Of a stretch of DNA of 12,359 nt, positions 5,831 through 12,359 are shown piece after piece. Below the pieces are notes generated by a model. It saw nothing but the letters and a program-made list of their open reading frames with translations, did not search any database and was not told where the DNA came from. The stretch's first letter is position 1, and every line of letters begins with the position of its first letter. A program made the translations under genes and the position numbers. Origin of the DNA: Ruminococcaceae bacterium UBA6857 (GTDB lineage Bacteria; Bacillota; Clostridia; Oscillospirales; Acutalibacteraceae); the NCBI GenBank assembly GCA_002451715.1, contig DKDD01000191.1, positions 1 through 12,359 on the forward strand, read 5' to 3'.

Positions 5831-6796
5831 ATGAAAATAGCAATTACAGGTTACGGAAATCTCGGCAAGGCGGCGGCAAAAATTGCAGAGACGGAAAAAG
5901 AAATTTCGCTTGTGGGCGTGTTCAGCCGCCGCAACATCAAAACTCTTTCCGCGCCGAAAGGAACGCCGCTTTATCCGTTCGATACCGTTGAAAAATTCAA
6001 GGGGGAAATTGACGTTATATTAAATTGCATGGGCAGTGCGCGCGACCTTCCGCAAACAACACCGCTTTTTGCAAAAAACTTCAACGTTGTTGATTCGTTC
6101 GATACCCACGCAAAAATTCCGGAGCATATTAAAAAAGTCGATTCGATTGCCAAAGAAGCAAAAACAACGGCGGTTGTCAGTGTCGGCTGGGATCCGGGTC
6201 TGTTTTCGCTTGCGCGGTTATATATGAAAAGCGTTTTGCAAAATGCGCAGGTTCATACGTTTTGGGGCAAGGGCGTCAGCCAAGGTCATACCGACGCAGT
6301 GAGAGAAATTGACGGCGTTTTGTTTGCGCGCGAATATACCGTTCCGATTGAAAGCGCGGTTGAAGATGTCCGCGCCGGAAAAGCAAAAACGCTTTCGGAA
6401 AAACAGCTTCACCGCCGCGTGTGCTATGTTGTTGCAAAAGAGGACGCCGACACCGCTTTGATTGAAGAAAAAATCAAAACAATGCCCGAATATTTCAAAG
6501 GATACGAAACAACGGTCAACTTTATCTCGCTTGACGATTTTTTGCTTGAACACAAAAGCATGGCGCACGCAGGAAACGTGATAGGTTTCGGCAGGGGAGA
6601 GACCGGACTTGAAAAGCTTGAATTTTCGCTTTCAACCGCGTCGAATCCGGAACTCACCGCAAAAATTCTTATTGCTTATGCAAAAGCATGCTTTGAAATG
6701 AACAAGAGGGGAGAGTTCGGTTGCAAAACCGTTTTCGACGTAAAAGCGCGCGATATTTTCCCGTCGGATACGGAAAATGTGCTTTCGATTCTGTAA
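5831..6796 (+). CDS. ddh: meso-Diaminopimelate D-dehydrogenase (EC 1.4.1.16)
   Basis: 321 residues, the normal length. The enzyme makes meso-2,6-diaminopimelate in one step by NADPH-dependent reductive amination of tetrahydrodipicolinate, feeding lysine and peptidoglycan synthesis. Visible marks: nucleotide-binding 'GYGNLGK' (7-13); 'FSRRN' (31-35), whose arginines suit NADPH; 'CMGSARDLPQTTP' (66-78); 'VDSFDTH' (87-93); 'SVGWDPGLFS' (117-126); 'TFWGKGVSQGHTDAVR' (143-158); 'MPEYFKGYE' (218-226); and 'MAHAGNV' (244-250). These match the substrate- and cofactor-binding regions of the Corynebacterium glutamicum enzyme as I remember it. GGAGG is 10 nt before the ATG. It stands as a single gene between two terminators, with no other lysine gene in the window. 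Confidence 0.95.
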   Translation: MKIAITGYGNLGKAAAKIAETEKEISLVGVFSRRNIKTLSAPKGTPLYPFDTVEKFKGEIDVILNCMGSARDLPQTTPLFAKNFNVVDSFDTHAKIPEHIKKVDSIAKEAKTTAVVSVGWDPGLFSLARLYMKSVLQNAQVHTFWGKGVSQGHTDAVREIDGVLFAREYTVPIESAVEDVRAGKAKTLSEKQLHRRVCYVVAKEDADTALIEEKIKTMPEYFKGYETTVNFISLDDFLLEHKSMAHAGNVIGFGRGETGLEKLEFSLSTASNPELTAKILIAYAKACFEMNKRGEFGCKTVFDVKARDIFPSDTENVLSIL

Positions 6797-6804
6797 TTTT
6801 TAAA

Positions 6805-6859
6805 AGTGAGCGATGGCTCACCGAGAAAGACTAATGGTGAGCCGCCGCTCACTGTTTTT
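6805..6859 (+). terminator. Double-palindrome terminator after ddh
   Basis: An 18-nt left arm (6805-6822) pairs with an 18-nt right arm (6836-6853), with one A-C mismatch and one G-T pair, around a 13-nt loop, then G and five T. Each arm is itself a small inverted repeat GTGAGC-4 nt-GCTCAC (6806-6821 and 6837-6852), so GTGAGC or its complement occurs four times and two small hairpins can replace the long one. The four A before the left arm give a T run for the minus strand as well. Confidence 0.85.
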
Positions 6860-7000
6860 GAGGGAATAAAAATACAGCCATTTTTGCATAATTTTTACTT
6901 TTTCTTTGTTTATTTTGTCGTAAAACCACCCTTTGAGTGGAGTTCAATGGTAAAATATTCATAAAATTTTAATATACTTTCAAAAAAACGGGGCATTTTA
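6860..7000. other. AT-rich intergenic stretch, no gene seen
   Basis: Together with its flanks (6797-7104) this is a 308-bp gap without a coding region. After the ddh terminator it is very AT-rich, with A and T tracts near 6880-6925 and 6950-6990. The tracts next to the promoter at 7001 could act as an UP element or as a site for an AT-binding regulator. I see no convincing operator, tRNA or small gene in it. Confidence 0.5.
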
Positions 7001-7029
7001 TTGAAAAAAATCATTCTTTAGTATATAAT
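7001..7029 (+). promoter_or_regulatory. Strong sigma-A promoter of the branched-chain amino acid transporter
   Basis: TTGAAA (7001-7006), 17-nt spacer, perfect TATAAT (7024-7029), flanked by A/T tracts. Transcription should start near 7036, about 69 nt before the ATG of the binding-protein gene. This is the best promoter in the window, which fits a highly expressed binding protein. Confidence 0.85.
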
Positions 7030-7032
7030 TAA

Positions 7033-7066
7033 AAAGTCTAAATCCACGCAGATATGCGTTGACTTT
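7033..7066 (+). promoter_or_regulatory. Possible hairpin at the 5' end of the livJ mRNA
   Basis: AAAGTC (7033-7038) can pair with GACTTT (7061-7066), enclosing a second perfect stem ACGCA-GATA-TGCGT (7046-7059). The structure starts about where transcription should begin and would cap the mRNA. It may protect the transcript; no T run follows. The pairing is seen, the role is inferred. Confidence 0.4.
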
Positions 7067-7104
7067 CGGCACAGCCAACAGAAAAAAAGATTGGAGGAAA
7101 AATC

Positions 7105-8313
7105 ATGAAAAAACTGTTAGCTCTTTTACTTGCCGCGCTTCTTGTTTTCTCTCTCGTTGCCTGCGGCGGCTCAGGCGAAACCACAACCGATCCTTCCGCT
7201 TCCGGCGAAAGCAGTGAATCAACCGGCAACGACGTTGTCAAAATCGGCGTTTTCGAACCCCAGTCGGGCGACAACGGCGCAGGCGGAAAGCAGGAAATCC
7301 TCGGTATGCAGTATGCAAACCACGTTGCTCCCACCGTTGAAATCGGCGGAAAAACCTATGACGTAAAGCTTGAAATCGTTGATAACGAATCTTCAACCGA
7401 TAAGGCTCCGACCGCTGCTCAAACTCTTGTTTCGGCCGGTGTTTCCGTTGCTCTCGGTTCATACGGCTCAAGCGTTGCAATCGCAGGTTCACCCGTTTTC
7501 CAAAGCGCAGGAATCCCTGCAATCGGCGTAACCTGCACCAACCCGCAGGTAACCGAAGGCAACAGCCATTACTTCCGCATCTGCTTCCTTGATCCGTTCC
7601 AGGGCACAGTTCTTGCAAACTATGCTTTCAAGGAACTCAAGGCTAAAAAGGCTTATATCCTCGCTCAGCTCGGAAACGACTATGACCAGGGTCTTGCAAA
7701 TTACTTCACCAAGGCTTTTGAAGCTCTCGGCGGTACCGTTGTTAAGGAAGACTTCCCCGAAGGAAACTCAGACTTCACTTCATACCTCACCAACGCTAAG
7801 AACCAGAATTGCGAAGTAATCTTCTCACCGACTTCAATTTCATACGCTCAGCTTATCGTTGAACAGTCAACTTCACAGGGTACAGGACTTCCCCTTCTTG
7901 CAAGTGATACATGGGATTCAAACGTTATCCTCAAGGCCGCAAAGGGAACCGACGCAAAAATCTATGTTACAACCTTCTATCAGGAAGGCGGCAACAAGGA
8001 ATTTGACGAAGGCATCAAGGCTTGGATCAACGAAGACAGCCAGGCAAAGACCAACAACGGCGGCGACGACACTGTTGCGGCAGTTACCGCAATGGGTTAC
8101 GACGCATACTTTGTTGCTCTCGAAGCACTCAAAAAAGCAGGCTCAACCGCACCCGCAGATGTTATGAAGGCTCTTCCCTCGGTAACATACACAGGCGTTT
8201 CCGGCAAAATTGAATTCAACGAAACCGGCGACGCAAAGAGAGACACCGCATTCGTTAAGAACGCAAACACCGAAACCGGTGCTTGGGACTTTGTTGCGGA
8301 ACAGGGTGTTTAA
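7105..8313 (+). CDS. livJ: Branched-chain amino acid ABC transporter, substrate-binding lipoprotein
   Basis: 402 residues, normal for the Leu/Ile/Val-binding type of periplasmic-binding-protein fold. A signal peptide with lipobox LVAC (17-20) makes Cys20 the lipid anchor; a Ser/Thr/Gly linker (21-42) follows, then 'KIGVFEPQSGDNGAGGK' (46-62), the usual opening of this family. 'VALGSYGSSVAIAGSPVF' (115-132) and 'LASDTWDS' (265-272) lie in the ligand cleft regions. It captures amino acids outside the membrane and delivers them to LivHM. GGAGG (7093-7097) is 7 nt before the ATG. It is first in the transporter cluster and is cut off from livH by a terminator. True ligand specificity (Leu, Ile, Val or another amino acid) is unproven; members of this family also bind other amino acids and amides. 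Confidence 0.93.
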   Translation: MKKLLALLLAALLVFSLVACGGSGETTTDPSASGESSESTGNDVVKIGVFEPQSGDNGAGGKQEILGMQYANHVAPTVEIGGKTYDVKLEIVDNESSTDKAPTAAQTLVSAGVSVALGSYGSSVAIAGSPVFQSAGIPAIGVTCTNPQVTEGNSHYFRICFLDPFQGTVLANYAFKELKAKKAYILAQLGNDYDQGLANYFTKAFEALGGTVVKEDFPEGNSDFTSYLTNAKNQNCEVIFSPTSISYAQLIVEQSTSQGTGLPLLASDTWDSNVILKAAKGTDAKIYVTTFYQEGGNKEFDEGIKAWINEDSQAKTNNGGDDTVAAVTAMGYDAYFVALEALKKAGSTAPADVMKALPSVTYTGVSGKIEFNETGDAKRDTAFVKNANTETGAWDFVAEQGV

Positions 8314-8368
8314 TTCAAACAAGTTTAAGATATTTTTGAATTTAATTTATTGATATTTTTGCTTGTAT

Positions 8369-8402
8369 CGGTTTGCCGGGGCTTTACTCGGCAAACCGTT
8401 TT
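8369..8402 (+). terminator. Terminator between livJ and livH
   Basis: Perfect 10-bp stem CGGTTTGCCG/CGGCAAACCG (8369-8378 with 8389-8398), 10-nt loop, then TTTTAT. The stem is good and the T run short, so partial read-through to livHMGF is likely. This would give more binding protein than membrane components. Confidence 0.82.
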
Positions 8403-8573
8403 ATAGATTTTAGCTCACTGATGTAAACTTGGCAATCAACGCTCATTTTCTTCGAATATATTCGAAAAGAGCCGAATGAGTGTTTGCTCGACTCTCTTCG
8501 GTTGTATTTGAAAAAGTGAGACTTTCCCCACTTGCGGCGGCGGGTGCCGTCAATCTGAAAACGGAGGAAAAAA
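8403..8573 (+). promoter_or_regulatory. Structured leader upstream of livH
   Basis: 171 nt without a gene. It holds a perfect 16-bp palindrome TTCGAATATATTCGAA (8451-8466) inside an outer stem CTCATT/AATGAG (8442-8447 with 8475-8480). It overlaps a competing hairpin AGCCGAA/TTCGGTT (8470-8476 with 8497-8503) that continues inward with GAGT/ACTC (8478-8481 with 8491-8494). Smaller stems follow at 8513-8525 (AAAGT/ACTTT) and 8538-8549 (CGGC/GCCG). CCGT (8547-8550) can pair with ACGG (8561-8564) at the edge of the ribosome binding site GGAGG (8563-8567). No consensus promoter is recognisable. It could be a cis-acting RNA or an operator region; it matches no riboswitch class that I know. Confidence 0.5.
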
Positions 8574-9467
8574 ATGGACATTGCAGGATTTTTTCAAAAG
8601 AACTTGCCGCATATTCTTGCCGGCATATCCGTCGGCGGTCAGTATGCATTGATCGCAATCGGATACACAATGGTATACGGAATTTTACGACTTATTAATT
8701 TCGCCCACGGCGATATCTTCATGGTTGCGGGTCTTATAATGGTATACGCTTCGGCATCAATGCCGATTTATGTTGCTATGCCGCTTGTCATTGTTGCAAC
8801 GGTAATTCTCGGCGTGCTGATTGAAAAGCTTGCCTATAAGCCGCTTCGTTCCGCACCGAGAATGTCGGTCATGATTTCCGCAATCGGTGTTTCATACCTT
8901 ATTCAAAACCTTGCGCTTTATGTCACCGGCGGTCTTCCCCAGACATATCCGAAAATTCCGTATATTTCGGACACAATCAGCGTTTTCGGCGCCGCAACAA
9001 AGCGCGTAACCGTAATCACGCCGATTCTTACTCTTGTGCTTATCGTTGTTTTGGTTCTTCTCATTAAGTATACCAAAATCGGCATTGCAATGCGCGCCGT
9101 TTCAAAAGACTTTGAAACAAGCCAGCTCATGGGCGTAAAAATCAACAAAGTCATTTCAATGACCTTTGTCATCGGTTCGTTCCTTGCGGCTGTCGGTTCG
9201 CTTTTGTATTTCACAAACTATACGTCCGTTATGCCGACTTCGGGCGCAATGCCGGGACTCAAGGCATTCGTTGCGGCTGTTTTTGGCGGAATCGGTTCAA
9301 TTCCCGGCGCGGTTGTCGGCGCGTTCATAATCGGTATTTGCGAAAATATTATCAAAGGCGCGGGACTGACAACGTTCTCCGACGCATTCACCTTTGCTCT
9401 TCTCATCGTTATTCTCTGCGTTAAACCGACGGGAATCTTCGGCGAAAAGAACATTGATAAAGTTTAA
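8574..9467 (+). CDS. livH: Branched-chain amino acid ABC transporter permease LivH
   Basis: 297 residues, the usual length. One of two membrane subunits forming the import channel. It is hydrophobic throughout, with about eight membrane segments (clear ones near 66-84, 98-116, 146-165, 192-213, 228-256 and 271-285). Family marks: 'GGQYALIAIGYTMVYGILRLINFAHGD' (21-47), 'RAVSKDFETSQLMGV' (174-188), the ATPase-contact region, and 'FGGIGSIPGAVVGAFIIG' (237-254). GGAGG is 6 nt before the ATG. It is the first gene after the structured leader and sits 15 nt ahead of livM, so it is probably cotranscribed with livM, livG and livF. Confidence 0.95.
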   Translation: MDIAGFFQKNLPHILAGISVGGQYALIAIGYTMVYGILRLINFAHGDIFMVAGLIMVYASASMPIYVAMPLVIVATVILGVLIEKLAYKPLRSAPRMSVMISAIGVSYLIQNLALYVTGGLPQTYPKIPYISDTISVFGAATKRVTVITPILTLVLIVVLVLLIKYTKIGIAMRAVSKDFETSQLMGVKINKVISMTFVIGSFLAAVGSLLYFTNYTSVMPTSGAMPGLKAFVAAVFGGIGSIPGAVVGAFIIGICENIIKGAGLTTFSDAFTFALLIVILCVKPTGIFGEKNIDKV

Positions 9468-9482
9468 AAAGGGGGAACAAAA

Positions 9483-10616
9483 ATGCTTAACAACAAGAAA
9501 AAGAAAATTGATATTGTTGCCCTATTTGTCATTGTTGCCCTCCTTTTTGCGGTTGACATCATTGCCGAAATGGCTGCGCCGAGAACGTCGCTGTTCTTCT
9601 CGGTTGTCAAAAAAAGCTGCGTTTATGCGCTTGTTGCCGTTTCAATGAACCTGCTCAACGGTTTCACAGGTCTTTTCTCGCTCGGACAGGCGGGCTTCAT
9701 GCTCATCGGCGCATACACCTATGCAATTCTTACAATTCCTGCCGAAATGCGCGACAGCGTTTATCAGTATTTCGACGGCGGACTTGTTAAAAATCCGATT
9801 CCGTGGCCGCTTGCGCTTATTGTTGCGGGACTTATCGCCGGAATTTTTGCGTTTCTTATAGGACTTCCGGTGCTTCGTCTTAAGAGCGACTACCTTGCAA
9901 TTGCAACGCTCGGCTTTGCCGAAATTATCCGCGCTTTTGTTCAGTGGGATAAGTTCGGACCGCTCACAAACGGCTCAAACCTTTTGAGGGGCTATCCGAC
10001 CTTTGACTCGCTTGCAACGGAATGGTTCGGTTCGCCGAAGTTTTCAAGTACCATTGCGCTTGCGATAACCGTGCTTTGCGTTTTGCTCATCGTCCTTTTC
10101 ATCAATTCAACCTACGGACGTGCACTCAAAGCAATCCGCGACGATGAAATCGCCGCCGAAGCGATGGGTATCAACCTTGCGTCGCACAAACAGATTTCGT
10201 TTATCCTCAGCTCGTTCTTCGCCGGAATCGGCGGTGCGCTTCTTGCAATGCACCAAAGCACAATTCAGGCAACGGCTTTCAAATCCGCAATGACATATGA
10301 GATTCTTCTCATCGTTGTTGTCGGCGGAATCGGTTCAATCAGCGGAAGCTGCATTGCGTCGTTCCTTTATATTGCGGCGAGCGAATGGTGGCTTCGCGGT
10401 CTTGACAGCGGTTCGTTCCTCGGAATCGAATCATCACTTTTCCGCGGCGGATTCAGAAAAGTTGTTTTTTCGGTCATTATCATGATTATCGTTCTCTTCT
10501 TCCGTCAGGGTATTATGGGCGACAGAGAATTTTCGCTCACGCGGATAATAGATAAATTCAAACGCAAAAAGAAAACGCCCGAAAAGAAAGCGGAAAAGGA
10601 GGTTGTGACAAAATGA
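9483..10616 (+). CDS. livM: Branched-chain amino acid ABC transporter permease LivM
   Basis: 377 residues. Partner of LivH in the membrane channel. Marks: 'NLLNGFTGLFSLGQAGFM' (56-73), 'LKSDYLAIATLGFAEIIR' (133-150), 'RALKAIRDDEIAAEAMGI' (213-230), the coupling helix to the ATPases, and 'VVVGGIGSISGS' (278-289). The N terminus (MLNNKKKK) and C terminus (about 358-377, Lys/Arg/Glu-rich) are charged and probably cytoplasmic; the basic tail is longer than in many homologues. The ribosome binding site is the slightly off-consensus GGGGG (9471-9475), 7 nt before the ATG. The stop codon overlaps the livG start (ATGA), so livG translation is likely coupled. Confidence 0.95.
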   Translation: MLNNKKKKIDIVALFVIVALLFAVDIIAEMAAPRTSLFFSVVKKSCVYALVAVSMNLLNGFTGLFSLGQAGFMLIGAYTYAILTIPAEMRDSVYQYFDGGLVKNPIPWPLALIVAGLIAGIFAFLIGLPVLRLKSDYLAIATLGFAEIIRAFVQWDKFGPLTNGSNLLRGYPTFDSLATEWFGSPKFSSTIALAITVLCVLLIVLFINSTYGRALKAIRDDEIAAEAMGINLASHKQISFILSSFFAGIGGALLAMHQSTIQATAFKSAMTYEILLIVVVGGIGSISGSCIASFLYIAASEWWLRGLDSGSFLGIESSLFRGGFRKVVFSVIIMIIVLFFRQGIMGDREFSLTRIIDKFKRKKKTPEKKAEKEVVTK

Positions 10617-11485
10617 GTGAAGAAAAAAAGAATGTTCTTCGCCTTAGCGATATCACAATGCAGTTTGGCGGCGTTGTTGCCGTCAACGACCTTTCGCTTG
10701 AAATTAACGAGGGTGAAATCGTTTCAATCATCGGACCCAACGGTGCCGGAAAAACAACCGCGTTCAACGTAATCACCGGCGTTTACGAACCGACAAACGG
10801 CGAAGTTGACTTCCTCGGAAAACCTATTGCGCGCAATCATCCGCACGGAAAGATGAAGAAGCTTTATGCCGGCGAAAACAAAGATAAGTACCGCGCAAAA
10901 CCGCAGCACGGCAAAAAGGTTGTAACGCTCAAACCGGACGCAATTGCGAAAAAAGGAATTGCAAGAACGTTCCAGAACATCCGCCTTTTCAAGTCGATGA
11001 CGGTTTTTGAAAACGTTCTTATTGCAAAGCACATGAGAAGAAAAAGCAACCTTTTCACCGCAACGTTCAAGCTCAACGCAAAAGAAGAAAAGAAGATGAA
11101 AGAGGAATGTCTTGAACTTCTTAAAATTCTCGACCTTGACGACGTTATGGACGAAAAAGCAACCGCACTTCCTTACGGAAAACAGCGCCACCTTGAAATT
11201 GCGCGTGCGCTTGCAACAAAGCCGAAGCTTTTGCTTCTTGACGAACCTGCCGCCGGTATGAACCCGCAGGAAACGGATGAGCTCACCGCGTTCATCAAAA
11301 AAATCCGCGATGATTTCGGACTTACGATTTTTGTCATTGAACACCATATGAATCTTGTTATGGATATTTCCGACCGAATTTATGTAATCGACTTCGGAAA
11401 GCTTATCGCAAAAGGTACTCCGGCAGAGGTTCAAAACGATCAGCGCGTTATCGACGCATACCTGGGGGTGACGGAAGATGAGTGA
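10613..11485 (+). CDS. livG: Branched-chain amino acid ABC transporter ATP-binding protein LivG
   Basis: 290 residues against about 255 in Escherichia coli LivG. Complete ABC ATPase: Walker A 'GPNGAGKTT' (41-49), Q-loop 'RTFQNIRLF' with Gln121, signature 'LPYGKQRHLEIARAL' (186-200; a Tyr-Gly-Lys-Gln variant of the LSGGQ motif normal for this subfamily), Walker B 'LLLLDEP' with Glu211, 'AAGMNPQET' D-loop region, and the H-loop His244. The extra length is mainly a Lys-rich insert (about 76-107) between the Walker A half and the Q-loop. I recall similar inserts in LivG of gut clostridia, so this is probably lineage-typical. AAGGAGG (10596-10602) lies inside livM, 10 nt before the ATG. It overlaps livM by 4 nt and livF by 8 nt. 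Confidence 0.95.
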   Translation: MSEEKKNVLRLSDITMQFGGVVAVNDLSLEINEGEIVSIIGPNGAGKTTAFNVITGVYEPTNGEVDFLGKPIARNHPHGKMKKLYAGENKDKYRAKPQHGKKVVTLKPDAIAKKGIARTFQNIRLFKSMTVFENVLIAKHMRRKSNLFTATFKLNAKEEKKMKEECLELLKILDLDDVMDEKATALPYGKQRHLEIARALATKPKLLLLDEPAAGMNPQETDELTAFIKKIRDDFGLTIFVIEHHMNLVMDISDRIYVIDFGKLIAKGTPAEVQNDQRVIDAYLGVTEDE

Positions 11486-12203
11486 AAATATTCTTGAAAT
11501 TAAAGATCTTGTTGTCTCATACGGCGGAATCGAAGCCGTAAAAGGCATTTCGTTTGACGTACCCAAGGGCAAGATCGTTACCCTCATCGGTGCAAACGGC
11601 GCCGGAAAAAGCACTGTGCTCAAAACCGTTGCCGGAATTGTTAAGCCGAAAAACGCTTCAATCAGCTTTGAGGGAACCGAAATTTCCGGAAAAACGCCGG
11701 ATTTCATCGTTTCAAAGGGCGTGACTCTTGTTCCGGAGGGCAGACGCGTTTTTCCGAACCTCACCGTTTCGGAAAACCTTAAAATCGGCGCCTACCTCAG
11801 AAAGGACAAGAAAGCGATTCAAAAAGACACCGAACATGTTTATGAGCTTTTCCCGCGCTTAAAGGAACGTTCGTGGCAGCTTGCCGGAACGCTTTCGGGT
11901 GGCGAACAGCAGATGCTTGCCGTCGGCAGGGCGCTCATGAGCTCACCGAAGCTTATCATGATGGACGAACCTTCGCTGGGTCTTGCCCCGCTTGTTGTTC
12001 AGGATATCTTCTCGATCATCCGTCAAATCAACGACGAGGGAATTACCGTTTTGCTCATTGAGCAGAACGCGAACATGGCACTTAAAATTGCCGACAGAGC
12101 ATACGTTATGGAAACCGGACGAATCACGATGGAGGGCACCGGCGCAGAACTTCTTGCCGATGAAACAATCAAGGAAGCTTACCTTGGAAAAACAAAAGAA
12201 TAA
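11478..12203 (+). CDS. livF: Branched-chain amino acid ABC transporter ATP-binding protein LivF
   Basis: 241 residues, the usual length. Second ATPase subunit, pairing with LivG to drive import. Walker A 'GANGAGKST' (38-46), 'LVPEGRRVFPNLTVSENL' (84-101) in which Glu87 takes the Q-loop place as is normal in LivF, signature 'LSGGEQQMLAVGRAL' (139-153), Walker B 'LIMMDEP' with Glu164, and 'LIEQNA' (193-198) with Gln196 in the H-loop place, again typical of LivF. It overlaps livG by 8 nt; the ribosome binding site is GGGGGTGA (11464-11471) within livG. It is the last gene of the operon and is followed by a terminator. Confidence 0.95.
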   Translation: MSENILEIKDLVVSYGGIEAVKGISFDVPKGKIVTLIGANGAGKSTVLKTVAGIVKPKNASISFEGTEISGKTPDFIVSKGVTLVPEGRRVFPNLTVSENLKIGAYLRKDKKAIQKDTEHVYELFPRLKERSWQLAGTLSGGEQQMLAVGRALMSSPKLIMMDEPSLGLAPLVVQDIFSIIRQINDEGITVLLIEQNANMALKIADRAYVMETGRITMEGTGAELLADETIKEAYLGKTKE

Positions 12204-12211
12204 AAATAAAC

Positions 12212-12252
12212 CTGCCGCACCGGTTTTTGAAAACCCCTGCGGCAGTTTTTTT
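12212..12252 (+). terminator. Terminator of the liv operon
   Basis: 8-bp stem CTGCCGCA/TGCGGCAG (12212-12219 with 12238-12245) extended inside by GGTTT/AAACC, then seven T (12246-12252). It starts 8 nt after the livF stop. The minus strand has a T-rich run after the hairpin as well, so it may also serve a convergent gene. Confidence 0.93.
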
Positions 12253-12292
12253 GCCTCTTCGCTTAAAATCAACGTGTTAAATTCCGAAAACC

Positions 12293-12358
12293 TCAGCCGT
12301 TGTTATTCAAAAGCAACCTTTCAAAAAAGCTTTCCGTACTTTTGCCGGACGGACGGTT
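12293..12358 (-). CDS. Possible 3' end of a convergent gene (partial)
   Basis: On the minus strand one frame is open from the window edge to a TGA at 12293-12295, giving a 21-residue tail ending 'ESFFERLLLNNNG'. Its composition is protein-like, and the livF terminator beyond it could work in both directions. However, 21 codons are too few to prove coding, and the remaining bases of the right edge could equally be intergenic. There is no homology call. Confidence 0.25.
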   Translation of the reverse strand, partial: NRPSGKSTESFFERLLLNNNG

Positions 12359-12359
12359 G

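Noticed and set aside
5827..5832. TATAAT as a promoter -10 box just before ddh
   Set aside because: It overlaps the ATG, so a transcript from it would begin inside the gene, and no -35 box lies 17 nt upstream.
6860..7000. CodY-type operator before the branched-chain amino acid transporter
   Set aside because: The stretch has many AT-rich near-palindromes, but none follows the AATTTTC-GAAAATT pattern closely enough to claim.
8451..8466. LexA (SOS) box at the palindrome before livH
   Set aside because: The Gram-positive LexA site is CGAAC-4 nt-GTTCG; here the half-sites are CGAA and TTCG with 4 nt between and the C and G are missing, so half-site and spacing do not fit.
10724..11764. A 346-codon open frame on the minus strand across livG and livF
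   Set aside because: It lies opposite two complete, motif-rich ABC ATPase genes, crosses their boundary, has no ribosome binding site, and is Phe/Cys/Val-rich as expected from the reverse of a codon-biased gene.

Overview
The window looks like chromosomal DNA from a low-to-mid-GC Gram-positive anaerobe of the class Clostridia, probably an Oscillospiraceae/Ruminococcaceae-type gut bacterium. This is inference from: strong GGAGG ribosome binding sites, TTGAAA/TATAAT-type promoters, lipoprotein signal peptides, Ser/Thr-rich 'TTES/TTK' surface linkers, a one-step meso-diaminopimelate dehydrogenase, and a YbaK-type prolyl-tRNA editing protein of the free-standing kind common in clostridia. No phage, transposon, CRISPR, rRNA or tRNA gene is visible.

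Left part, minus strand (1-2321): a promoter at 2293-2321 drives a small lipoprotein gene (1765-2217) through a leader with two tandem hairpins. Downstream are a membrane-anchored protein with three copies of the same kind of beta-rich domain (516-1676) and, overlapping it by one base, a free-standing prolyl-tRNA deacylase (22-516). A modest intrinsic terminator (1706-1739) lies between the lipoprotein gene and the other two, and I see no separate promoter for them, so they are probably expressed by read-through.

Middle, plus strand (2385-6859): a divergent promoter reads into a zinc-ribbon / transmembrane / SH3b cell-wall-type protein (2476-3909) and then a cytoplasmic family 2 glycoside hydrolase (3949-5712), closed by a strong terminator. 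A separate unit, ddh (5831-6796), encodes meso-diaminopimelate D-dehydrogenase (lysine and peptidoglycan precursor synthesis). It has a 19-bp palindrome touching its ribosome binding site and an unusual double-palindrome terminator behind it.

Right part, plus strand (7001-12252): a complete branched-chain amino acid (LIV/HAAT family) ABC importer: substrate-binding lipoprotein, terminator, structured 171-nt leader, permeases LivH and LivM, ATPases LivG and LivF, final terminator. The permease and ATPase genes are tightly packed or overlapping. The arrangement suggests the binding protein is made in excess and the membrane part is controlled separately by read-through or by the leader.

Most of this is well-known biology. 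The less explained parts are the paralogous beta-domain surface proteins, the structured leader before livH, the palindrome at the ddh ribosome binding site, and the two-hairpin leader of the lipoprotein gene. I found no convincing new multi-gene system.
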